Translations under genes and position numbers: made by a program
Notes under the pieces: generated by a model
What the model was told of the DNA's origin: nothing
The model's input: the letters and a program-made list of their open reading frames with translations, nothing else
Databases searched by the model: none
Source: Nitrososphaera sp.
GTDB lineage: Archaea > Thermoproteota > Nitrososphaeria > Nitrososphaerales > Nitrososphaeraceae
DNA length: 64,000 bases
Assembly (NCBI GenBank): GCA_029263715.1
Contig: JAJUFP010000007.1
Span: 1 to 64,000, forward strand
Reading direction: 5' to 3'
In this document: in pieces, positions 18,424 to 26,971 of the stretch
How positions within the stretch are numbered: the stretch's first letter is position 1
Layout: each line of letters begins with the position of its first letter

Positions 18424-19773
18424 TTGACGAACACCAGTCCGGCTGCTTCCCCAGAAAAGGATTCGAAATCCAAGAAAAAATCCTTTTGGAGTATTCTGGG
18501 CCCGGGTGTTATAACTGGTGCCTCTGACAACGATCCATCCGGCATAGCTACATACTCTCAAGCTGGGGCCAAGTTCGGATACGGCCAGCTATGGATGTCC
18601 ATAGTTACATTTCCTATGCTTGTAGTGGTGGAGGAAATGTGTGCAAGAATTGGGCTTGTCTCCGGTAAGGGATTATCTGAACTCATAAAAGAAAATCATT
18701 CAAAAGAACTACTCTATATGATAACCTCGCTTCTAGTGGTGGCCAACACTATCAACATTGGAGCGAATATCGGTGCGATGAGTGCGTCACTGAGGCTTAT
18801 AATTCCTCAGATCCCATTGGTCTTGTCCACTTTGGTATTCACCGGCATTATCTTGGCTGCTGAAATATTTGTGCCGTATAAAACATACTCGAATATTCTC
18901 AAGGGCCTCACTTTTTCACTTTTCTTTTATGTAATAACAGCTTTTTTAGTTGTTCATAGCAGCTCAGAGTGGATTAATATTGTAAAAGCCACTCTCATAC
19001 CACACTTTGAAATAAACAAAGATTTCGTCCTGATGGTCAGTGCTATATTTGGAACGACCATCTCGCCGTATCTTTTCTTTTGGCAGGCATCTCAGGAAGT
19101 TGAGGAGGATGTTAAAGTCGGGAAAGTAAAGGAAATGGGAAAAGTGGGTATTCGCAAACCTAACATCACAAAAAAAGATGTGGCAAATATGCGAATTGAT
19201 GTAATCGCTGGAATGAGTCTTTCTCAGACGATATTCTGGTTTATAATTATCACCACTGCTTCAACATTACATAATAATGGTATCACCGATATTTCATCGG
19301 CTCAGCAAGCTGCGGAGGCTCTTGAACCGCTTGTTGAGGGGTCCCCATATTCAGGACAGATAGCAAGCGTGTTGTTTGCCTCAGGAATAATAGGAACCGG
19401 ACTTCTTTCAATACCAGTACTCGCAGCTAGCACATCGTATGCAGTATCCGAAAGCCGTGGATGGAAAGAAGGGTTATACAAAAAATTCTTGCAGGCACCA
19501 AGATTTTACGGCGTGATCATTGCCTCTACTATTATAGGATTATTGATAAATTTCTCCAATATTAACCCGATTCAGGCTTTGATATACACTGCAGTAATCA
19601 ATAACTTTGTTTCAATTCCGCTCTTGGTGGTAATTTTGAAAATTGCTAATAACAAAAAAGTTCTCGGTAATCAAGTAAACAGAAAGATTTCAAACACCAT
19701 AGCTGCCATTACAGTTATTGTAATGAGTTCCGCAGCTGTTGTAACGGTGGTATACGCATGGATTATTAGATAA
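18424..19773 (+). CDS. Nramp-family metal ion transporter, divergent motif
   Basis: A 449-residue polytopic membrane protein with about 11 spans, from a TTG start. TM1 contains GPGVITGASDNDPSGIATYS: the Nramp Asp-Pro is kept but the usual DPGN reads DPSG. In TM6 the methionine-containing MPH motif of Mn/Fe Nramps is absent; GTTISPYLFFWQ is found there. These are metal-contacting positions, so selectivity may differ from classical Mn2+/Fe2+ Nramps; Mg2+-type relatives lacking the Met are known. Membership in the family is clear, substrate is not. Confidence 0.82.
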   Translation: MTNTSPAASPEKDSKSKKKSFWSILGPGVITGASDNDPSGIATYSQAGAKFGYGQLWMSIVTFPMLVVVEEMCARIGLVSGKGLSELIKENHSKELLYMITSLLVVANTINIGANIGAMSASLRLIIPQIPLVLSTLVFTGIILAAEIFVPYKTYSNILKGLTFSLFFYVITAFLVVHSSSEWINIVKATLIPHFEINKDFVLMVSAIFGTTISPYLFFWQASQEVEEDVKVGKVKEMGKVGIRKPNITKKDVANMRIDVIAGMSLSQTIFWFIIITTASTLHNNGITDISSAQQAAEALEPLVEGSPYSGQIASVLFASGIIGTGLLSIPVLAASTSYAVSESRGWKEGLYKKFLQAPRFYGVIIASTIIGLLINFSNINPIQALIYTAVINNFVSIPLLVVILKIANNKKVLGNQVNRKISNTIAAITVIVMSSAAVVTVVYAWIIR

Positions 19774-19815
19774 AATTAGTGGAATGCGGGGCCTCGTCTA
19801 ACCCAACATCCCTAT

Positions 19816-20019
19816 CTAGAGGCTCTTGTGGGCTTGTTGCATATGCACATCAAGTAAATCCTTTGAAGGAAACGGCGTACCGCATGCATTACATCTGAAA
19901 CGTCCTACCTGGCTGCCTGAAACGTCTGCTGGACCCGCTGGACCTGGAGGAATCGATGATCTTGGCCGCTTTACTTTGCTTTTGACCTTCCTCTTCCAGA
20001 TGGTACCTTTTGCTGCCAT
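19816..20019 (-). CDS. Small C2H2 zinc-finger protein (67 aa)
   Basis: Basic N-terminus (KRKVKSKVKRPRS), a Pro/Gly linker, and one classical finger FRCNACGTPFPSKDLLDVHM followed by QQAH, matching C-x2-C-x12-H-x4-H. Single-finger proteins of this sort are common in Nitrososphaera relatives. Likely nucleic-acid binding. Confidence 0.7.
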   Translation of the reverse strand: MAAKGTIWKRKVKSKVKRPRSSIPPGPAGPADVSGSQVGRFRCNACGTPFPSKDLLDVHMQQAHKSL

Positions 20020-20149
20020 ACTATATGGTCTTCTGCATAGTATTAATGAGTTAAGTATCTTTGAATAACGTACATTTTTCTACAGATCTAGACTAGATCA
20101 GCATGACAGCTTGGTTATTGATGCGAAACTGGCTGTTCGTTGGAGCTAG

Positions 20150-20635
20150 TCAGATTCCAACAGGCCCTTTGTGTATTTCTGCGCGATGCTTTTGCAGACT
20201 ATTGGCATCATCAAACTTTTCTGCACACATATCGCAGCTGTATTCAATATTTTGTGGCAACCCTTCAGTTGGTGGTGCAATAGCGATATTCTCTTCCAAT
20301 GGTTTCATCGCTTCATAATGGATTAACTGCTTTTCGAACGGGACTTTGGGCTCTGATTCTTCTTCGCCACTAACAAATTCAGAGTTCGGTTTACCTTTTA
20401 CAAATTCGTAGCCATGTTTAAGTTGATCCTCGGTTAATGCAAGTCTTACGATGGAGGCGTCATCATTTGCGGGTTGAACAGATGATATGGCGTCAAGTGG
20501 AATACGATATTCTTCATCGGTGACAAGACCTTTCTTGTAGGTTGTAAAATATTCAGTATTCACTTTGGTTATTTTGCCAGCGCTCTTTCCATCCGATGTA
20601 TAGACTTTCGAGTTTTCAAGCACTATACCTCTCAT
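20150..20635 (-). CDS. PRC-barrel protein with C2H2 finger
   Basis: A 161-residue protein. Residues 1-75 resemble a PRC-barrel (NSKVYTSDGKSAGKITKVNT, ending EEYRIPLDAISSVQ). A linker follows, then a C2H2 finger YSCDMCAEKFDDANSLQKH and RAEIH at the C-terminus. PRC-barrel plus finger suggests an RNA- or protein-interaction adaptor. It lies just upstream of the single-finger gene on the same strand. Confidence 0.72.
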   Translation of the reverse strand: MRGIVLENSKVYTSDGKSAGKITKVNTEYFTTYKKGLVTDEEYRIPLDAISSVQPANDDASIVRLALTEDQLKHGYEFVKGKPNSEFVSGEEESEPKVPFEKQLIHYEAMKPLEENIAIAPPTEGLPQNIEYSCDMCAEKFDDANSLQKHRAEIHKGPVGI

Positions 20636-20885
20636 ATCTTATTGGCATGCATAGCTATTATGTCTTAACCCTTGGCCACAATATTTCCGGACGATGCTAT
20701 TAGAGTAGTCTATTTGCACAAAATTCAAGCAGTTGATCCTTAAGACCTCCCACGATTATGATGATAGTGCTGCCTGCGCCCATGAATAGAACATACGGAT
20801 TTTAAGCATGGTGTCAGATATCGGACCGTGTCTGGAGTTCAATGCACATAGAGGAACAAGACTAAAGAAATGTTCCTCTTTTGAT

Positions 20886-21302
20886 CTACTGCTTCTTGCT
20901 AAAGCCCTTGGGATACCGGACCTTTTGCTTACCTTTGAAGCTGCCTGCAACTTTCTTGCTCAATTCAAGCGCGTGCTCAGACTTTTGTGGGTCAGTTGTT
21001 TTGAAGAACACCTGCAAGGCGCGCAATTCGCCCACAACCTTTCTTTCGCCCACCTTTTCTGCGCGCTCAAATATTATCCGTTCTTGTTCCTCATTTGAAC
21101 GATCAAAGAAACCAGCTCCGCCCAACGCGCCTTCCTTGAGGGGTGGGACGACTTTCGGTCCTCGACCCGGTTTTCCGCGATCACGAATCTTAAATGTCGA
21201 GGGCTTTATCCGCGTTTCGGCGACTCTTACTTTCTTACCACCTCGCTTCGCGGTAAATGCCTTTCTTGTGTGCCCCTTCCGACGGACAGTCAGTTTCGCC
21301 AT
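20886..21302 (-). CDS. Basic protein with a GKPGRGPKVVPPLKEG motif
   Basis: A 138-residue basic protein from ATG 21302 (MAKLTVRRKGHTRKAFTAKR). Residues 30-65 contain RIKPSTFKIRDRGKPGRGPK followed by VVPPLKEGALGGAGF, a string I recall from small proteins of large eukaryotic DNA viruses (DUF5771-like). The C-terminal half is a helical/strand unit (ERIIFERAEKVGERKVVGEL). Function unknown; possibly nucleic-acid binding. Confidence 0.65.
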   Translation of the reverse strand: MAKLTVRRKGHTRKAFTAKRGGKKVRVAETRIKPSTFKIRDRGKPGRGPKVVPPLKEGALGGAGFFDRSNEEQERIIFERAEKVGERKVVGELRALQVFFKTTDPQKSEHALELSKKVAGSFKGKQKVRYPKGFSKKQ

Positions 21303-21377
21303 GTTTATCCTAACCATATTTTAGCGTTCAAGATACAAAAGACTATCTCTGTGAATCAAACACTTGTTAGCGCACCG

Positions 21378-21593
21378 CTATGAAGGAACAGGTATTCCGC
21401 CAAACAGCAGGATCACCATCACAATCGCTACCACAGCTGCTATTATGAGCGGGATCAAGAATCGAAATACTGCCAGCACAACAATAGCTATTAACGCAAT
21501 TACCAGTAGGCTGAGTGTCGATCCTGGGTATGGCAGGACATCAAGCATTGCGACCATCGATAATAGTAAAACAAAAATCGTGAGCACAATCAT
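21378..21593 (-). CDS. Small membrane protein (71 aa)
   Basis: Nearly all hydrophobic, with two or three spans (TIFVLLLSMVAMLDVLPY, LSLLVIALIAIVVLAVF, IIAAVVAIVMVILLFGG). No motif. Alone on its strand between the basic protein and the carbonic anhydrase. Confidence 0.55.
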   Translation of the reverse strand: MIVLTIFVLLLSMVAMLDVLPYPGSTLSLLVIALIAIVVLAVFRFLIPLIIAAVVAIVMVILLFGGIPVPS

Positions 21594-21767
21594 CAGCTCA
21601 GCTAATTTTTCACATTTATGTTATTAAAGAGTTAAGATACCCGTCTGGTCTTTACAAAGTTTGCTTATTTTTCACATGAAATCTCTTTACATTCCATGGG
21701 GTCAAATGTTGACTGTCCTGTCTGAACCATGTAAAGATTAAATTGTGTCCAAATATGGCGCATCCCA

Positions 21768-22637
21768 ATGAATACCACACATGCAATGACGGTGGCTGCA
21801 GCAGCATTTGCCATCCTTGTGCTGGGCATAATCCTGGTGCAGAACCCCTATGCAACATTTTCAGAAGCAAAGGAAGAAAAGATCTACCTGATTGACACGC
21901 AGAAAGGCTGGACAAATGTCCATTCAAACGTAAAGACAGACTTTAACCCGGCTGTCAAGTTCCCGGCGATACAGCAAGACGCGTTCATCCACCCCTTTGC
22001 GGTGGTGATAGGCGACTGCTACATCGGCAAGATGGTGCTTGTGGCTCCCACCGCCGTCTGCAGGGGCGATGAGGGAACCCCAATCCATGTGGGCGACTAC
22101 TCTAACATGCAAGACGGCGTTGTGCTGCATGCCCTTGAAACCACCGAGGAGGGCAAGAACATTGATGGAAGGCGGTTCTCTGCCGATGGCCAAAGGCTCA
22201 ACGGCGACGACGCAAGATTCTCTGAAGGCTACGCCATATGGGTAGGCGAGCGTGTAAGCCTTGCCCACGGCTCCATGGTCCATGGACCGGCTTGGATTGG
22301 AAACGATACCTTTGTAGGGATGGAGTCTCTGGTCTTCAACGCCAAGGTCGGCAACAACGTGGCAATTGGCGTGGCCAGCACCATCACCGGCGGCGTCGTT
22401 ATCCCTGACAACAAGTTCGTCCCACCTGGAAGCGTCATCACCACGCAGGAACAGGCCGATGCCCTGCCGTCAAGAATCGGAAGCGCGTACGAGAACATCA
22501 ACAAAGGCGTCATACACGTCAATGAGAACCTGGCGGAAGGGTACGACGAGCTGGACATTGAAAAGATAGTCCATGACAGGGAAGTGGAAATGGAAAAAGG
22601 GATGATGGAAACCGGGCAGAACTCGCCAGAAGGCTAG
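21768..22637 (+). CDS. cam: Gamma-class carbonic anhydrase (Cam type)
   Basis: A 289-residue left-handed beta-helix enzyme that hydrates CO2 to bicarbonate. Zn ligands are H121, H167 and H172, matching Cam H81, H117 and H122. R99, E102, N113, Q115 and E124 match R59, E62, N73, Q75 and E84, at a constant offset of 40. The acidic loop carrying E124 is present, so this is Cam rather than CamH. A hydrophobic N-terminus (VAAAAFAILVLGIILVQ) suggests export or anchoring outside. In an ammonia oxidiser fixing bicarbonate, this may supply inorganic carbon. ATG start at 21768. Confidence 0.93.
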   Translation: MNTTHAMTVAAAAFAILVLGIILVQNPYATFSEAKEEKIYLIDTQKGWTNVHSNVKTDFNPAVKFPAIQQDAFIHPFAVVIGDCYIGKMVLVAPTAVCRGDEGTPIHVGDYSNMQDGVVLHALETTEEGKNIDGRRFSADGQRLNGDDARFSEGYAIWVGERVSLAHGSMVHGPAWIGNDTFVGMESLVFNAKVGNNVAIGVASTITGGVVIPDNKFVPPGSVITTQEQADALPSRIGSAYENINKGVIHVNENLAEGYDELDIEKIVHDREVEMEKGMMETGQNSPEG

Positions 22638-22761
22638 TCCGCTTCTCTTTTATTTCTTTGATGTTGATTTCTAAAGATTTTGGTTCTTGCAGGCTCTTTT
22701 GTAGAATTAAAGCACAAAACTGACCGCAATTGAACTAACTGCAAAATAAGTCTAGGCAAAA

Positions 22762-22771
22762 CTTAAATATT
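22762..22771 (+). promoter_or_regulatory. TATA box for the 74-aa gene
   Basis: CTTAAATATT lies about 20-26 nt ahead of the TTG cluster (22786/22789/22792), fitting a leaderless transcript. Confidence 0.5.
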
Positions 22772-22785
22772 TTGCAAATGCAGAA

Positions 22786-23010
22786 TTGTTGTTGAGAAAG
22801 AACATCAGACCAGTCCTCCAAGCGTGTGTAACGAGTTCTCTTCAGGTACTGATTTACGAAGTTGGGCTGCTCAACAACCATACCCATAGTCGTGAGAGTT
22901 GTATCAGTAACGTAGATGCGATACTTGATTCACTTTCACGTGTGGAAAAGGCTGTCGTAGGAGCGCGGCAATCTTTTCTCGAATTAAAGTCAGAGTTAAG
23001 AAAAAAATAG
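22786..23010 (+). CDS. Small helical protein, paralogue A
   Basis: A 74-residue protein from a TTG. Its middle (VLIYEVGLLNNHTHSRESC) and end (ILDSLSRVEKAVVGARQSF, then LELKSE) align with the 71-aa protein at 24138 over about 50 residues without gaps: YEVGLL/YEVGIL, ILDSLSRVEKA/IIESLDRLEKA, GARQSFLELKS/GTRKSFMELKA. The pair flanks the 250-aa orphan gene. No family recognised; an alpha-helical regulator or subunit is a guess. Confidence 0.6.
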   Translation: MLLRKNIRPVLQACVTSSLQVLIYEVGLLNNHTHSRESCISNVDAILDSLSRVEKAVVGARQSFLELKSELRKK

Positions 23011-23389
23011 ATGCACTAGGCGTGATTCAGGGGGACTGTACCCATTCAAACCGGACAAATCTCTAGGCGACGATTTGTCCATGTCACAAGACAAAGAACG
23101 TCAAGATTCATCCTGGAACATTGATGTTGAAGCTAAAGATGGTCCCAAAGAGGGCACCAAATTTCAATCCCGTGGAAAGGTTGAACATCCCCTCAAATCG
23201 GTCGTGTGCACCAACCACTCCTACTATGGGCACAGATTCCTATCTAGACTTTCGGAACTTGATTTTATGGGCACATAATTTGTATATTCAAGCCAACATA
23301 ATTCTAAATTGTTGTCATTAGCAGGTGACACACCTTAAGGTTTTACGAAATTGAGAAAATCTTATATATTTTCTCTCCAATATAATCTC
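23011..23389. other. Noncoding stretch before the 242-aa orphan gene
   Basis: A 66-aa frame from about 23081 (MSQDKERQDSSWNIDVEAKD) is the only candidate and lacks a promoter or ribosome site, so it is not called. The 3' end of the stretch carries the TATA box of the next gene. Confidence 0.35.
23361..23370 (+). promoter_or_regulatory. TATA box deciding the start at ATG 23390
   Basis: CTTATATATT is centred about 25 nt before ATG 23390. Since archaeal transcription begins about there, the upstream TTG at 23351 used in the ORF track lies before the promoter element. Confidence 0.65.
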
Positions 23390-24103
23390 ATGAAAAATGA
23401 ACTGCTTTCTCACGTTATCACACAAACTGGCTTTCATCAACGCTTCGACCCGCATCCATTAGGCCCGTTAACTGAGGCGCCAGAGGCAGGCAGATGGTTT
23501 CTCATAAGTGGAAGACCCATGGTCGTTTTAAATAAATTCGAACCAATTCCCGGGATACCCTTTAACCCCAAACACGCGCTCATGTTCCCTAAAGGCTGCC
23601 ACTATATCATGCTGCCAAATCAGGTCTTCAAAAATGGTATTATTAGGGCTCATTGTTGCAGACCTGCCGAACCGCAGCGCCGCCGACCGCGTACTGGATC
23701 AGAGCAGGCTGAACATGATGAAGACTATGCTGTACGATTCACACTAGAAAATCAATTCAATGAGGTACTTGCGAGTCTCCGATACGGACCAAGAAATAGC
23801 GTCCAAATCTCACAGGATGGATCCGCTTCTTCCTATATTCCCTGCGGTATAAGTTGGGTTCCATATTGCAATAATTTCTTTTCATTTACAGTTGATCTCG
23901 ATAGGCTAAGCTGGCACATCTACTTCAAGAACGCACACGGAGAGGAGACAATAAGTCAGTCCATGGTGATCCCAGAATCCATACGGGCGGAGATATCCCA
24001 CATGAGAATGATTAACAATAAAAATTTGGCAGCATCTTATGCGCTTGAGATAGGGATAGGAAGGGCAAATACACAAAACGAGGTGGAAATCCTATATGCT
24101 TGA
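23390..24103 (+). CDS. Orphan protein between two paralogous small genes
   Basis: A 237-residue protein (leaderless ATG 23390). It contains an Arg-rich patch (AEPQRRRPRTGSE) near residue 105, then a beta-rich half (DYAVRFTLENQFNEVLASLR, SFTVDLDRLSWHIYF) that could be a lectin-like or jelly-roll sandwich. Cys/His residues near 95 (IIRAHCCRP) might bind metal. Unrecognised. Its neighbours on the same strand are two copies of one small-protein family, suggesting a three-gene module. Confidence 0.6.
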   Translation: MKNELLSHVITQTGFHQRFDPHPLGPLTEAPEAGRWFLISGRPMVVLNKFEPIPGIPFNPKHALMFPKGCHYIMLPNQVFKNGIIRAHCCRPAEPQRRRPRTGSEQAEHDEDYAVRFTLENQFNEVLASLRYGPRNSVQISQDGSASSYIPCGISWVPYCNNFFSFTVDLDRLSWHIYFKNAHGEETISQSMVIPESIRAEISHMRMINNKNLAASYALEIGIGRANTQNEVEILYA

Positions 24104-24137
24104 TTTTCTATCTCCAAAAGGAGGTCGGGCAATTTAG

Positions 24138-24353
24138 ATGAGCAAAAGTCATGATCAAGTTGACGACTGCGCCTCTTGTCTGGGTGAGCTTATGTATGAA
24201 GTTGGAATACTTAGTAAGAAGACCGCTAGCTTCAACAAGAGTGTTAAAAATTTAAACAGCATAATCGAATCACTTGATCGGCTGGAAAAAGCCACAGAAG
24301 GTACGCGCAAATCTTTCATGGAATTAAAGGCTAAGCAATCCCGCAAAGATTAA
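24138..24353 (+). CDS. Small helical protein, paralogue B
   Basis: A 71-residue protein from ATG 24138, with GGAGGTCGG just upstream as a possible ribosome site. It is paralogous to the 22786 gene (LGELMYEVGILSKKT, IIESLDRLEKATEGTRKSFM). It follows the orphan gene by 34 nt and is probably in the same transcript. Confidence 0.65.
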   Translation: MSKSHDQVDDCASCLGELMYEVGILSKKTASFNKSVKNLNSIIESLDRLEKATEGTRKSFMELKAKQSRKD

Positions 24354-24469
24354 GGCTATTGACCAATTATAATGGGTTCGATCCGATTCTAGAAGAGCTG
24401 ATCCTTTTGATTTCTTAATGAAATATGTGCAATCATAGGTGCCATCAGATTATTTTAGGATAGAATAGC

Positions 24470-25198
24470 CTACAGCTGCGAATCTTCAGGAAGTGGGCCT
24501 TTTTTTCCAACCCAGATATTGACAGAAAATCTGCCTTCACGAAATTTATCAGATGAGCGTGTTGGCTTGACGCAATGTACGGTACGTGAATTAAAAATTA
24601 GCATTCTATCATTACAAGGTTCCAATTCTGTAATTTCTCCTTGTCCGATTAGTTTTCCCTGCGAATGCAAACCATTGGTTAAGCATAATTCGCCGCCCTG
24701 AAATCTTTTGGGAATGCTGTGGACATAATATACCATGGTCACAAACCTTCGATCATCCTCAAAATTGTCTGTGTGCCAAGTATAAAATTGTCCTTCGTTT
24801 CCATATCTACTGATTTGAGCACTCCATGTATTTGCATGACGGAATTTGCATAGAGGAAAGGGCGCTGAATCCATCATGTCTTTCGTCCATTCGGCTTCAA
24901 TCATGGTATCTATTGCGCGCAGCAGCGGAGACCTAGCTCGATGCTTCTTGTGATCCTGCCAATCCTTCCTGCCGTCTCGGACAGAATAGCCATTCTTGCT
25001 GTATAATAGGTCTATGTAGCAATTAATATTTGTCCGATATTTTTCAATGACCTTCTTGTTCCTGCCTATTTTTGCTATCTCAAACTGATCCTTTAATGAC
25101 GTAATATGTTCAAAAATATCACGATTAATTTTCTTCCCAAAGCAATTATCGATAACAATATGAAATACGGGTTTCTGAAAAACTCTTATCGCGCGCAA
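24470..25198 (-). CDS. 2-oxoglutarate/Fe(II)-dependent oxygenase
   Basis: A 242-residue protein of the prolyl-4-hydroxylase type. FYTWHTDNF near residue 140 gives the HxD pair, RTVHCVKP near 209 the distal His and REGRFSVNIWVG near 225 the Arg that binds 2-oxoglutarate. FQGGELCLTNG is the usual strand between them. The N-terminus (KPVFHIVIDNCF) is typical. Start is a TTG. Such enzymes hydroxylate proteins, nucleobases or small molecules; the substrate cannot be told. Codon use looks more AT-rich than flanking housekeeping genes. Confidence 0.8.
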   Translation of the reverse strand: MRAIRVFQKPVFHIVIDNCFGKKINRDIFEHITSLKDQFEIAKIGRNKKVIEKYRTNINCYIDLLYSKNGYSVRDGRKDWQDHKKHRARSPLLRAIDTMIEAEWTKDMMDSAPFPLCKFRHANTWSAQISRYGNEGQFYTWHTDNFEDDRRFVTMVYYVHSIPKRFQGGELCLTNGLHSQGKLIGQGEITELEPCNDRMLIFNSRTVHCVKPTRSSDKFREGRFSVNIWVGKKGPLPEDSQL

Positions 25199-25374
25199 TA
25201 AAGCAATAACATCTGTTTCTGCCTAATAATTTTTCATGCACCACAATCCAGCAGATTTTGCCATTCCGGTCCCGTTAACGTCAAGCCGGAAGTCGTTAGA
25301 AATCCATGAAAGTATCATAAAAATATCAAAAGATGTGCAAATCACTAAAATACAACAGCTGGCGACTAGTGGCG

Positions 25375-25557
25375 ATGAACGCCAAGAATTGTCCAGTCTG
25401 CAAAGCAGAGATGAAATTGCTACCCGGCTCGTTTAAATTCACTGCATCGATAGAAAAAACCAAGAGCTTTTCCGTGCCTTCAACAATGTTCGTGTGTACA
25501 ACGTGCGGAAACGTCCAGCAGTTCCTGGATATAAAAGAGATACGGCCCCTTCTGTGA
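25375..25557 (+). CDS. Small zinc-ribbon protein (60 aa)
   Basis: MNAKNCPVCKAEMKLLPGSF then MFVCTTCGNVQQFLDI: a CPVC..CTTC ribbon. A TATA-like CATAAAAATATC near 25311-25322 puts transcription start after the ORF-track ATG (25333), so ATG 25375 is preferred. Similar proteins are common single-ribbon factors; role unknown. Confidence 0.65.
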   Translation: MNAKNCPVCKAEMKLLPGSFKFTASIEKTKSFSVPSTMFVCTTCGNVQQFLDIKEIRPLL

Positions 25558-25822
25558 AACGGTTAGATAAGTAACTCATGGAATAACGCATTCTGTCTAT
25601 TTTTACTGGATTAAGGACATGCGCAATTGCAGTGCATACTAGATTCCATTTCGACAGTGTAATACGTCACTGCAGCTGCCAATGGAAACGATTGCAAGAC
25701 CGCGGATCTGTCTGGCAATTTCCTGAGAATCTGTTAAGAACATCCCCGAAGACCTTAGACCAAGACGATATGCAAATTGTTTTTATGTAACCCATGTCCT
25801 TTGTTGCTAGGAGGTAGGTAAC

Positions 25823-26029
25823 TTGCCTTCGCTGCTACGTAAAGATGAAAAATCTAAAGTTAAATTGAGTTTTGTTAGTCGTGAACAGGTTGATGCTGAA
25901 ATGGATGAGTTGCTTAGACACTACGGAGCAAACAAATCGCAAGCTAACTTGGATAAGACGCGCAAGATATTGAAGAGATTCGGCAATGTCACCGATGAGT
26001 TGGTCGCGATGCGTGACGAAAATCGGTGA
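25823..26029 (+). CDS. Putative antitoxin of a VapBC-like pair
   Basis: A 68-residue charged helical protein (VKLSFVSREQVDAEMDELLR). A strong ribosome site AGGAGGT sits about 8 nt before the TTG start. Its stop overlaps the GTG of the following PIN gene (GTGA), typical of toxin-antitoxin operons. No DNA-binding domain is obvious; the call rests on context. Confidence 0.6.
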   Translation: MPSLLRKDEKSKVKLSFVSREQVDAEMDELLRHYGANKSQANLDKTRKILKRFGNVTDELVAMRDENR

Positions 26030-26534
26030 AGAAATTAGTATACTTTGATACGTCTGCCATAATCAAAGAATTCGTGCCTGAAGTGGGCTCGGACTTGATA
26101 GACGACGTATCAAATGCTGCAGAGGCCGGTAACCTCCAAATCATCACTTCGACATGGTCGATTAACGAAGCAGTTGCAGTCATTGATAGATTGACAAGAA
26201 ACCCCGCGATCCTTTATTAAAAGCAGAACAACAACAAATCATTGCCACGTTTGCAAAGCGTATTAAAGACAGTAATGAACATGCCGCTTTCAGAATAACT
26301 CCAATAGAGCATGCAATAGTTGCCAATTCGAGGTTAATAATAGATCAATTACATGTATCTGCCGATGACGCACTACATGTCTACACTGGATGGATTTACG
26401 ATTGTGACTACTTCTTTATTCATGATAACAAGATAGTGAAGGGACTTAAAGCTGCATCCATTGAAGATATGCAAGTAATAGACTTGGGTGATGAGAAAGA
26501 CCGCGCTTTAGCTAGGACGCAGCTATCACTTTGA
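26026..26534 (+). pseudogene. Frameshifted PIN-domain (VapC-like) toxin
   Basis: The first frame, from GTG 26026, encodes KKLVYFDTSAIIKEFVPEVG (PIN strand 1 with the first catalytic Asp) and stops at 26218-26220. The coding pattern continues one base back in the next frame as LLKAEQQQIIATFAKRIKD, then HVSADDALHVYTGWIYDCDY (second acidic cluster) and FFIHDNKIVKGLKAA, ending at 26534. A loss of one base near 26200-26215, or programmed -1 frameshifting, explains this. PIN proteins are Mg2+-dependent ribonucleases. A sequencing error is possible. Confidence 0.72.
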
Positions 26535-26604
26535 ATCATCAGTTGAACTGCAACGGGTCTCTACCACAAGCATGTAAAGTTTTTTTAAGTTTACACAGAT
26601 GCGG

Positions 26605-26919
26605 CTACCTCTTTAGCGACACTCCGGCCGCCTTTAGCTGCCTTATCACGTACTCCACCTCGCCGGCACTGACGTTTTCAATTGTCATGGGCTGCCCCTT
26701 TACGGCGCTGGACCGGATCATCGAGTTGAGGAGCTGCGAGAGCATCTGGGCATCGTAAAACGCGTAGGTCTCTGTCAAGAGCTCGGCCACCTTGGCCGGA
26801 TCGGTGGCTCCTGTGATCCTGCCGGATGTTATCAGGCTACCGAACTTTTGCACCGACTCAAAAACGCCGATGTTGTAGGCGATAAAAGCCACCTTTTCTG
26901 CTGGCACAAATTCTGCCAT
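26605..26919 (-). CDS. Conserved hypothetical protein (104 aa)
   Basis: From ATG 26919: MAEFVPAEKVAFIAYNIGVF, then helical segments (TETYAFYDAQMLSQLLNSM, VEYVIRQLKAAGVSLKR). No family recognised. It is divergent from sfsA with a shared AT-rich promoter element at 26942-26951 about 27 nt from each start. The 223-aa frame of the ORF track extends back into sfsA and is not believed. Confidence 0.6.
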   Translation of the reverse strand: MAEFVPAEKVAFIAYNIGVFESVQKFGSLITSGRITGATDPAKVAELLTETYAFYDAQMLSQLLNSMIRSSAVKGQPMTIENVSAGEVEYVIRQLKAAGVSLKR

Positions 26920-26941
26920 TACAAAATCTAGGTGCGCTTGG

Positions 26942-26951
26942 CATAATAAAT
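26942..26951. promoter_or_regulatory. Bidirectional TATA-like element
   Basis: CATAATAAAT reads as a TATA-like box on both strands and is about 26 nt from GTG 26972 (plus) and about 27 nt from ATG 26919 (minus), fitting two divergent leaderless genes. Confidence 0.45.
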
Positions 26952-26971
26952 CGTGTCTGTATGGTATACCG

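Noticed and set aside
23075-23278. 67-aa plus ORF
   Set aside because: No promoter, ribosome site, or domain; composition looks random.
24360-24400. tRNA-like GGGTTCGATCC
   Set aside because: The T-loop-like string has no pairing flanks or other tRNA arms, so it is a chance match.
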